This document shows positions 1 to 5,328 of a stretch of DNA of 16,641 nucleotides, piece by piece (the first letter of the stretch is position 1; every line of letters starts with the position of its first letter). The position numbers and the translations under genes are program-made. The notes beneath the pieces are model-generated. The model was given only the letters and a program-made list of their open reading frames with translations, was not told where the DNA came from and did not search any database. This stretch comes from an uncultured Christensenellaceae bacterium (GTDB lineage Bacteria; Bacillota; Clostridia; Christensenellales; Aristaeellaceae): positions 1-16,641 of the forward strand of contig CAJOPV010000156.1 in NCBI GenBank assembly GCA_905236495.1, given 5' to 3'.

Positions 1-154
1 GGCAAATCATATCCAGGGTGGAAAAGCGGACGGCCTTGGCCTTGCCGGTTTTCAGGATGGAAAGGTTCGCCATGGTGATGCCCACCCGATTGCTCAGTTC
101 CGTCATGCTCATTTTGCGTTTTGCAAGCATCACGTCCAGATCAACGCGGATCAT
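1..154 (-). CDS. HTH regulator, Cro/Xre (YozG-like) type, 3'-truncated by window edge
   Basis: The reverse strand reads from an ATG at 154 off the left edge of the window, giving 51 visible residues (MIRVDLDVMLAKRKMSMTEL, then a typical Cro/Xre helix-turn-helix: helix 2 around MTELSNRVGI, recognition helix around MANLSILKTGKAKAVRF, then STLDMIC). Small regulators of this kind are about 65-75 residues long, so most of it is present. A GGAGGG ribosome binding site (161-166) lies directly against the stop codon of the DUF2975 gene, so the two are translationally linked in one transcript. In Firmicutes DUF2975 membrane proteins are commonly paired with exactly this type of small DNA-binding protein. 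The target is unknown; autoregulation of the pair is a reasonable guess. The C-terminus is outside the window. Confidence 0.85.
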   Translation of the reverse strand, partial: MIRVDLDVMLAKRKMSMTELSNRVGITMANLSILKTGKAKAVRFSTLDMIC

Positions 155-166
155 GCCCGTCCCTCC

Positions 167-658
167 TTACACCGTCAGGTCGTTTTCCTGCTGCATTTCA
201 ACGACCCGTGAAAGCAGCAGGCTCAGCCCCAGCGCGAGCATGGACAAGGCGGCGTTCGCCATGGAAAACAGCAGGAAGAACACCCACGCAGGGCCGATGG
301 GGATATGGAAGAATAGGCCCGGGGCAAACACGGCCCCTGCCCACAGCACCGCGCACACGGCGATATAGACCGCGATGCGCTTCAGGCTTTTCACGTTTTC
401 AGCGCAAAAGGAACGGTTTTTTCCGATGCGGACGCTGATACGGAAGTAATCTGCCAGCGCCAGGAGAAACAGCGCCGCCGTGACCCATACGCCGCTGAGC
501 CCCATCCGATACAGCCCTCGGATGCCGGGCACGTCCTGATACGCCTGCAGCGCTTCCTCCGCCACGCCCGGCGCGTAGAACAACGAGAGCACCAGGATGC
601 CGAAGGCCGCTACGATCCCTGCCGCGATGAGCAGGAAAGAAATCCGCTTCTGGTTCAT
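167..658 (-). CDS. DUF2975 family membrane protein
   Basis: This 163-residue integral membrane protein has four predicted transmembrane segments (about residues 7-28, 53-72, 95-114 and 122-150). The stretch RIGKNRSFCAENVKSLKRIA between TM2 and TM3 matches the characteristic DUF2975 segment (IGKG.SF..EN...LK.I). Molecular function is unknown; members are usually encoded just before a small Cro/Xre-type HTH protein, as here, which suggests a membrane-linked regulatory pair. The ATG at 658 follows an AAGGAGGG ribosome binding site (666-673, 7-nt spacer) and a consensus promoter, so the start is secure and the 5' leader is very short. The gene diverges from the ABC exporter operon. A role in controlling that exporter cannot be shown from the sequence. 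Confidence 0.8.
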   Translation of the reverse strand: MNQKRISFLLIAAGIVAAFGILVLSLFYAPGVAEEALQAYQDVPGIRGLYRMGLSGVWVTAALFLLALADYFRISVRIGKNRSFCAENVKSLKRIAVYIAVCAVLWAGAVFAPGLFFHIPIGPAWVFFLLFSMANAALSMLALGLSLLLSRVVEMQQENDLTV

Positions 659-681
659 GCAAAATCCCTCCTTACGGGGAT

Positions 682-710
682 ACTATACCACGGACGGATC
701 TGAATGTCAA
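682..710 (-). promoter_or_regulatory. Sigma-A promoter for the DUF2975-HTH pair
   Basis: On the reverse strand a perfect TTGACA -35 box (705-710) and a TATAGT -10 box (682-687) are separated by exactly 17 bp (688-704). Transcription should start near 675, putting the ribosome binding site at 666-673 almost at the 5' end of the RNA. An AT-rich stretch lies immediately upstream. Confidence 0.85.
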
Positions 711-801
711 CAAAAAAATATCGAAAAACAATAAATATTATAGTAAAAACGATAAAAGCAAATGTTGAGAAAGAAAAAATAAAAATTGTTCGCTTCCGGG
801 G
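711..801. other. AT-rich spacer between two divergent promoters
   Basis: About 90 bp of markedly AT-rich DNA in an otherwise GC-rich window separates the -35 box of the leftward promoter from the -35 box of the rightward one. It carries no convincing gene. It could act as UP elements for either promoter or hold a regulator site; a TATAAT-like hexamer on the reverse strand (737-742) lacks a suitable -35 box. I see no clean long inverted repeat that would mark an operator. Confidence 0.6.
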
Positions 802-830
802 TTGACAATTGAACGGGAGGCGGCTATACT
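802..830 (+). promoter_or_regulatory. Sigma-A promoter of the ABC exporter operon
   Basis: A perfect TTGACA -35 box (802-807) and a TATACT -10 box (825-830) are separated by exactly 17 bp. Transcription should start near 837, giving a leader of about 207 nt before the first ABC gene. A promoter this close to consensus implies high constitutive initiation, which fits control by termination in the leader rather than by initiation. Confidence 0.88.
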
Positions 831-864
831 GATAGAGAAATTTGGAAGAAAGGAGGCCGCAGGA

Positions 865-960
865 ATGTACAGCAACATGATTCGTTTGAACCATATCGCA
901 TTTATCTTGTCGGGGAAGGGTATTTTTGTGCATTTTTGCGGTCGCCGGAGGGGCGCGTAG
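865..960 (+). CDS. 31-residue leader peptide of the ABC exporter operon (putative attenuator ORF)
   Basis: A 31-codon ORF starts at ATG 865, 8 nt after a strong AGGAGG ribosome binding site (851-856), and ends at TAG 958-960. The peptide begins MYSNMIRLNHIAF and ends HFCGRRRGA. It lies between a consensus promoter and an intrinsic terminator, itself upstream of the two ABC genes. This is the arrangement of regulatory leader ORFs such as bmrB, which precedes bmrC-bmrD in Bacillus subtilis and controls them by ribosome-mediated attenuation when antibiotics slow translation. I do not recognise this peptide as a named family. Its last codons (Arg-Arg-Arg, 943-951) overlap the segment that could pair with the terminator's left arm, so ribosome position on the ORF could decide which RNA fold forms. 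Function is inferred from layout. Confidence 0.72.
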   Translation: MYSNMIRLNHIAFILSGKGIFVHFCGRRRGA

Positions 961-995
961 GGCGTTTTGCTTCATACGCGGCAAAGACCATCGGC
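944..995 (+). promoter_or_regulatory. Candidate antiterminator fold competing with the leader terminator
   Basis: GCCGGAGG (944-951) can pair with CCATCGGC (988-995) with one G-U pair and one A-A mismatch. Inside it, CGCGTA (954-959) pairs perfectly with TACGCG (975-980). The outer helix uses the left arm of the terminator stem, so the two folds exclude each other. The 5' strands of both helices lie in the last codons and stop codon of the leader ORF. A ribosome stalled early would leave them free, giving read-through; one reaching the stop would cover them, giving termination. Also, GGCCGC (855-860), next to the leader's ribosome binding site, can pair with GCGGTC (938-943). The pairing was found by eye; energies were not computed. 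Confidence 0.5.
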
Positions 996-1019
996 TGCAG
1001 AAAGGCCGATGGTCTTTTT
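983..1019 (+). terminator. Intrinsic terminator in the ABC operon leader (attenuator)
   Basis: A perfect stem GACCATCGGC (986-995) / GCCGATGGTC (1005-1014) with a 9-nt loop is extended by AAA/TTT pairs and followed by a run of five T (1015-1019). It lies after the leader ORF stop and only 25 nt before the first ABC gene's ATG, with its ribosome binding site (AGGAGG, 1030-1035) just beyond. The genes it would shut off are its own operon, so it should act as a conditional terminator. Confidence 0.88.
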
Positions 1020-1043
1020 CTATGATTTCAGGAGGATTTTGTT

Positions 1044-2867
1044 ATGAACGGACGGACGTTCCGGCTGCTGTGGGGATTAGTCAAAGAAAACAGCCGGTAT
1101 TTTTTCTGGGCGCTGGTGTGCACGGTGTTTACCGTGGTGATCGAATTCCTGTCGCCCATCGTGCTGGCGGAAACGCTGGATTATTACTTGCAGGGCAAGC
1201 CCAGCCGCATGCCCGGCTTTGTGAACGGCTGGATCAACGCCCTGGGCGGGCCGGAGTTCATGGCGAGGAACCTGTGGATCGCGGGCCTTGCCATGGTCGT
1301 GCTCAACATCCTGGGCGGTGCCTTCAATTATGGAAAGGGCAGGCTGCAGGCGATAGCGGGGGAAAACGTGAGCCTGACGCTGCGGGAAAGGCTGTATAAC
1401 CATATCCAGCGGCTGCCCTTCGCCTACCACGTGAAGGCGGAAACGGGGGATCTGGTGCAGCGATGCACCAGCGACGTGGAAACGGTGCGGCGGTTTTTGT
1501 CCATGCAGCTTCTGCAGGTGTTCAACGCCTTGATGATGGTGGGCTTTGCGGTGTTTTACCTGATCCGTGAAAATGGAAAGATCGCCCTCATCAGCATGGT
1601 GATGATCCCGGCGCTGTTCCTGTTCGCCTGGCTGTTTTTCCGCTGGGTCATCAAAAGCTTCCGCCTGGCGGACGAGGCCGAGGGGAAGATGAGCGCCGTC
1701 CTGCAGGAAAACCTCACCGGCGTTCGGGTGGTGCGGGCCTTCGGGCAGCAGGAATACGAGGTGGAAAAGTTCGAGGGGGCCAGCCAGGACTTCCACAAAA
1801 AGAGCTTCCGCATCAACGTGCTGCTGGCTGTCTATTGGGCTACGGGAGACTGCATCAGCATGCTGCAGAGCATGGTGACGCTGCTGGCCTGCGTGTATTT
1901 CGCCGTAAGGGGAGAAATCACCGTGGGCACGCTGATTATCTTTACCACCTACATTTGGAAGCTCCTTTTCCCCATCCGGCAGCTGGGGCGCATCCTCTCC
2001 GACGCGGGGAAGAGCAGCGTCGCCATGGAACGCATCGACGAGGTGATGCGTCAGAAGGAAGAGACCCGGGAAACGGACGGCCTGAAGCCCTCCCTCAAGG
2101 GGGATATCGTGTTCGATCATGTCACCTTTGGCTACGACGGGGACCGGGACGTGCTGAAGGACATGAGCTTCGTGATCCCCGCCGGAAAAACGGTGGCGAT
2201 CTTAGGGGCCACGGGCAGCGGCAAATCCACCCTGGTGCATCTGATCCAAAGGCTGTTTGAGGTGGAAAAGGGAGAAATCCTGATCGGCGGCACGCCCATT
2301 CAGAAGATCGACCGGGATCACCTGCGCTCCCGGGTGGGATTGGTATTGCAGGAGCCCTTCCTGTACTCCAAGACGCTGAAGGAAAACGTGCTCATTGCGG
2401 CGGCGGAAGATACCGACGCGGCGCTGGACCGGGCCGTTTCCGACGCGGCGGCGAAGGAATTCATCGAAAAAAGCGAAAAAGGCTACGAGACGCTGGTGGG
2501 CGAGCGGGGCGTCACCCTCTCCGGGGGGCAGAAGCAGCGCATCGCCATTGCCCGGACATTGATGAAGGAAAACGACATTCTGATCTTTGACGATTCCCTG
2601 TCCGCCGTGGATACGGAAACGGATGCCCTGATCCGCGCCGCCCTGAAGCGGCGCAGCCAGGATACCACCACCATTATCATCAGCCACAGGATCGTCACCC
2701 TGTCCCAGGCGGATCTGATCCTGGTGCTGGAGGACGGGAAGATCACCCAGCAGGGCACCCATGAAAAGCTCATGCATGAGGATGGGCTTTACAGGAAGAT
2801 CTTCAACATTCAATCCGCCCTGGAGGAAGAATTTATCGAGGAGAATAACAGCCATGCAGCAAATTGA
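1044..2867 (+). CDS. Heterodimeric multidrug ABC exporter, BmrC-like subunit (degenerate ATPase site)
   Basis: This 607-residue half-transporter has an N-terminal exporter membrane domain of six transmembrane segments (about residues 20-312) and a C-terminal ATPase domain (about 350-595). Walker A is GATGSGKST (388-396), the signature is a canonical LSGGQ (492-496), Walker B ends ILIFDD (512-517) and the H-loop histidine is H548. The residue after the Walker B aspartate is D517 where an active ATPase has glutamate, so this subunit contributes the non-hydrolytic site. That matches BmrC/TM287-type subunits, which are close in length (B. subtilis BmrC about 585). AGGAGG at 1030-1035 supports the ATG at 1044. 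It is predicted to work in the cytoplasmic membrane with the next gene product to expel drugs or lipophilic compounds; substrate unknown. Expression is probably gated by the leader attenuator. The stop overlaps the next gene by 14 nt. Confidence 0.92.
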   Translation: MNGRTFRLLWGLVKENSRYFFWALVCTVFTVVIEFLSPIVLAETLDYYLQGKPSRMPGFVNGWINALGGPEFMARNLWIAGLAMVVLNILGGAFNYGKGRLQAIAGENVSLTLRERLYNHIQRLPFAYHVKAETGDLVQRCTSDVETVRRFLSMQLLQVFNALMMVGFAVFYLIRENGKIALISMVMIPALFLFAWLFFRWVIKSFRLADEAEGKMSAVLQENLTGVRVVRAFGQQEYEVEKFEGASQDFHKKSFRINVLLAVYWATGDCISMLQSMVTLLACVYFAVRGEITVGTLIIFTTYIWKLLFPIRQLGRILSDAGKSSVAMERIDEVMRQKEETRETDGLKPSLKGDIVFDHVTFGYDGDRDVLKDMSFVIPAGKTVAILGATGSGKSTLVHLIQRLFEVEKGEILIGGTPIQKIDRDHLRSRVGLVLQEPFLYSKTLKENVLIAAAEDTDAALDRAVSDAAAKEFIEKSEKGYETLVGERGVTLSGGQKQRIAIARTLMKENDILIFDDSLSAVDTETDALIRAALKRRSQDTTTIIISHRIVTLSQADLILVLEDGKITQQGTHEKLMHEDGLYRKIFNIQSALEEEFIEENNSHAAN

Positions 2868-4722
2868 GGAACGGGATTATACCCAGCGGTTTTCCCTGTC
2901 GCTGTGGAGAAAGCTGCTCAGGTATGCCGGGGAATATAATAAGGACCTGATAAGGCTGATGCTGGTGATGGGGGTCACGGCGGCGTGCGACGTGGTGTTC
3001 CCCCTGCTCACCAGCTACGCCATCGACCACTTCGTGCCCAATCTTTCTTCTCCCGGCGGCACGGAGGGGCTGCCCCTGTTCATCGGGGCGTATCTCATGG
3101 TACTGGTGATCCAGGTGATCGCTATTTACCGCTTTCTGTATCTGGGCGGCAAGGTGGAAACCGGGGTGTGCTACCTGATTCGTAAGCAGGCCTTCCGCAA
3201 ATTGCAGGAGCTGCCCTTTTCCTACTACGACAGGATGCCCGTTGGGTATCTGATGAGCCGCATGACAAGCGACACCCAGCGCCTGGGCGAAACCATCGGC
3301 TGGAGCCTGCTGGACCTGGCCTGGGGCGCCGTGATGATCGTCGCCAGCAGCGTCACCATGTTCCTGCTCAATTGGAAAATGACGCTGGTGGTGCTGCTGG
3401 TGGTGCCGCCGCTGGCGGTGGTCTCCTGGTGGTTCCAGCAAAAGATCCTCCACGCCTACCGGGCGGTGCGGAAAACCAACAGCCAGATCACCGGCGCCTT
3501 CAACGAGGGCATCATGGGAGCCAAGACCACCAAGACGTTGGTGCGTGAAGAAAAGAACATGGCGGAGTTTACGGCCTTGACCCATGAAATGAAACGCTCC
3601 GCCGTCCGGGCGGCCTCCCTGTCCGCGGTGTATCTGCCCATCGTCATGTCCCTGGGCTCTATCGCTACGGCCTACGCCCTGTGGAAGGGCGGGCAGCAGG
3701 TGCTGATCGGGGGCATGACCTTGGGGATCCTGCAGGTGTTCGTCAATTACACCGTGCAGTTCTTTGAGCCCATCCGCAATATCGCCGGGGTGTTTGCCGA
3801 AATGCAGAGCGCCCAGGCCGCCGCGGAAAGGGTGCTGACCCTGCTGGAAACGGAGCCGGATATCGTGGATACCCCGGAGGTGGAAGCGGAATTCGGCGAT
3901 AATTTCCACCCGAAAAAGGAAAACTGGCCCGCCCTGGTGGGCGACGTGGAATTCAGCCACGTGGATTTTCAGTACCAGGAAGGGGAAAAGGTGCTTACCG
4001 ACTTTAACCTCAAGGTCAAGGCCGGGGAGACCATCGCCCTGGTAGGCCCTACCGGGGCGGGCAAATCCACGGTGGTGAACCTGATCTGCCGGTTTTACGA
4101 GCCTACGGCGGGGGAAATCAAAATCGACGGCGTCAACTATAAAGAACGCAGCCAGCTCTGGCTGCAAAGCAACCTGGGATACGTATTGCAGGAGCCCCGG
4201 CTCTTTTCCGGCACCATCCGGGATAACATCCGCTACGCCCGGCTGGACGCCTCCGACGAGGAGGTGGAGCAGGCAGCTCAGATGGTGAACGCGGAGCCCT
4301 TCATTCTCAAAATGCAAAAGGGCTACGATACCGACGTGGGGGAGGGCGGCAGCCGCCTATCCACCGGGGAAAAGCAGCTGATCTCCTTCGCCCGGGCCAT
4401 CTTAGCGGATCCCAGGATCTTCGTCCTGGACGAGGCCACCTCCTCCGTGGATACCCAAACCGAGCAGATCATTCAGCAGGCCATCGCCAAGGTGCTGTCC
4501 GGGCGCACCTCCTTCATCATCGCTCACCGGCTTTCCACCGTTCGCACCGCCGACCGCATCCTGGTGATCGACGGAGGGAAAATCCAGGAAATGGGCACCC
4601 ATCAGGAGCTGCTGAGGAAAAAGGGCGCGTACTATAAGCTTTATACCAACCAGTTCCAGGAGGAGCAGGCCATGGAGATTCTGGGCCGGCCCGGAGAGGA
4701 AAAGCATGAAACTGAATCATAA
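2854..4722 (+). CDS. Heterodimeric multidrug ABC exporter, BmrD-like subunit (catalytic glutamate present)
   Basis: This 622-residue half-transporter has six transmembrane segments (about 40-345) and a C-terminal ATPase domain. Walker A is GPTGAGKST (398-406), Walker B ends FVLDE with catalytic E527 and the H-loop is H558. The signature reads LSTGE (502-506) instead of LSGGQ. The altered signature faces the partner's site that already lacks glutamate, so both defects fall in one composite site. The other site, formed by this subunit's Walker A/B and the partner's LSGGQ, is intact. This is the hallmark of BmrCD and TM287/288-type heterodimers. I chose ATG 2854 (MQQIEERDYTQRF), with GAGGAG at 2839-2844, rather than an in-frame upstream ATG at 2761 deep inside the partner gene. 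The 14-nt overlap implies translational coupling. A tail after the ATPase domain (LGRPGEEKHETES) is not a family motif. Confidence 0.92.
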   Translation: MQQIEERDYTQRFSLSLWRKLLRYAGEYNKDLIRLMLVMGVTAACDVVFPLLTSYAIDHFVPNLSSPGGTEGLPLFIGAYLMVLVIQVIAIYRFLYLGGKVETGVCYLIRKQAFRKLQELPFSYYDRMPVGYLMSRMTSDTQRLGETIGWSLLDLAWGAVMIVASSVTMFLLNWKMTLVVLLVVPPLAVVSWWFQQKILHAYRAVRKTNSQITGAFNEGIMGAKTTKTLVREEKNMAEFTALTHEMKRSAVRAASLSAVYLPIVMSLGSIATAYALWKGGQQVLIGGMTLGILQVFVNYTVQFFEPIRNIAGVFAEMQSAQAAAERVLTLLETEPDIVDTPEVEAEFGDNFHPKKENWPALVGDVEFSHVDFQYQEGEKVLTDFNLKVKAGETIALVGPTGAGKSTVVNLICRFYEPTAGEIKIDGVNYKERSQLWLQSNLGYVLQEPRLFSGTIRDNIRYARLDASDEEVEQAAQMVNAEPFILKMQKGYDTDVGEGGSRLSTGEKQLISFARAILADPRIFVLDEATSSVDTQTEQIIQQAIAKVLSGRTSFIIAHRLSTVRTADRILVIDGGKIQEMGTHQELLRKKGAYYKLYTNQFQEEQAMEILGRPGEEKHETES

Positions 4723-5227
4723 AAACATAACCATTCGAAACGCCGAGAGCCGGGATGCCGGGCAGCTTGCCGCCTGGTGGAACGACGGGGCGGTGATGGC
4801 CCACGCGGGGTTTCCCCGGGGGCTGGGCGTTACGGCAAAGGAAATCGCAGACAGCCTGAGAACGGACGGCGACAGCCATCGGAGGCTGATCCTGGAAGCG
4901 GACGGAAAGCCAATCGGGGAAATGAATTACCGCGTCCTGGAGGACGGAGCGGCGGAAATCGGCATCAAGATCTGCGAGGAAACGTATCAGGGAAAAGGCA
5001 TCGGCCGGACAGCCCTGAGCATGCTGATCCGGGCGCTGTTTGAACGGGGCTGTTCCCGCATCGTGCTGGATACAAATTTGAAGAACCGGCGCGCCCAGCA
5101 CGTATATGAAACGCTGGGATTTGCCAAGACCGGCGTTCGATATGATTCCTGGCAGGATCAGCTGGGGAATTGGCAGTCCGCCGTGGATTACGAATTGACG
5201 GAAGACAGATTCGTTATGTATCAATAA
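4706..5227 (+). CDS. GNAT family N-acetyltransferase, RimJ/RimL type
   Basis: This 173-residue cytoplasmic acetyltransferase carries the acetyl-CoA binding motif QGKGIG (95-100, preceded by Tyr and followed by Arg) and the downstream family segment NRRAQHVYETLGF (128-140). It is closest in style to RimJ/RimL proteins, which acetylate ribosomal-protein N-termini, and to the many relatives that acetylate small molecules. The ATG at 4706 lies 17 nt inside the preceding ABC gene and follows GGAGAGG, so it is the third gene of the exporter operon and under the same leader control. Co-regulation with a drug exporter raises the possibility that it modifies an exported or toxic compound, but nothing in the sequence fixes the substrate and an unrelated role is equally possible. 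Confidence 0.85.
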   Translation: MKLNHKNITIRNAESRDAGQLAAWWNDGAVMAHAGFPRGLGVTAKEIADSLRTDGDSHRRLILEADGKPIGEMNYRVLEDGAAEIGIKICEETYQGKGIGRTALSMLIRALFERGCSRIVLDTNLKNRRAQHVYETLGFAKTGVRYDSWQDQLGNWQSAVDYELTEDRFVMYQ

Positions 5228-5263
5228 ATGAAAGCCCCGGCGCCTGATTGCATCGGAGCTGTG

Positions 5264-5286
5264 AAAAAATCCAAATTGCCTTTTGG
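5264..5286 (-). terminator. Weak terminator candidate downstream of the acyltransferase fusion gene
   Basis: Read on the reverse strand, CCAAA / TTTGG (5282-5286 with 5271-5275, 6-nt loop) forms a short stem followed by ATTTTTT (T run at 5264-5269). The stem is only 5 bp, so efficiency is doubtful, but it stands about 30 nt after the gene's stop codon in a convergent intergenic region where a terminator is expected. Confidence 0.4.
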
Positions 5287-5296
5287 GGAGGGGCGT

Positions 5297-5328
5297 GGGG
5301 GACTGATCTTTGCGCATCAAAGTCCCCC
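5297..5328. repeat. Inverted repeat between convergent genes, spanning a stop codon
   Basis: GGGGGACT (5297-5304) and AGTCCCCC (5321-5328) form a perfect 8-bp GC-rich stem, which GAT/ATC inside can extend across a two-base bulge. The stop codon of the leftward acyltransferase gene (5317-5319) lies in its 3' side. There is no adjacent T run on either strand, so it is not a textbook intrinsic terminator. It may still slow polymerase or protect the 3' ends of the two convergent transcripts. Confidence 0.5.

Noticed and set aside
921..937. T-rich stretch in the leader ORF considered as an earlier terminator tail
   Set aside because: No GC-rich stem precedes either T run, and they fall inside the leader coding sequence.
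655..984. Reverse-strand 109-codon ORF across the divergent promoter region
   Set aside because: It runs antisense through the leader ORF, the ABC promoter and the AT-rich spacer, has no family resemblance, and would overlap the DUF2975 promoter and start.
926..1399. Forward 157-codon ORF starting in the leader
   Set aside because: It reads through the terminator and then out of frame through the first ABC gene; the protein is low-complexity shadow sequence.
2761..2853. Upstream in-frame extension of the second ABC subunit
   Set aside because: The extra 31 residues come from reading the first ABC gene's 3' end in another frame. ATG 2854 has a ribosome binding site and gives a normal exporter N-terminus.
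2833..4317. 494-codon reverse-strand ORF opposite the second ABC gene
   Set aside because: It is a GC-rich antisense shadow, rich in His, Gln and Gly, with no start signal or motif. The same reasoning rejects the 347-codon ORF opposite the first ABC gene (1077-2120).
5231..5260. Short imperfect hairpin after the GNAT gene (AGCCCCG with CGGAGCT)
   Set aside because: The stem has a mismatch on the forward strand, and no T run follows there, so I did not list it as a terminator.
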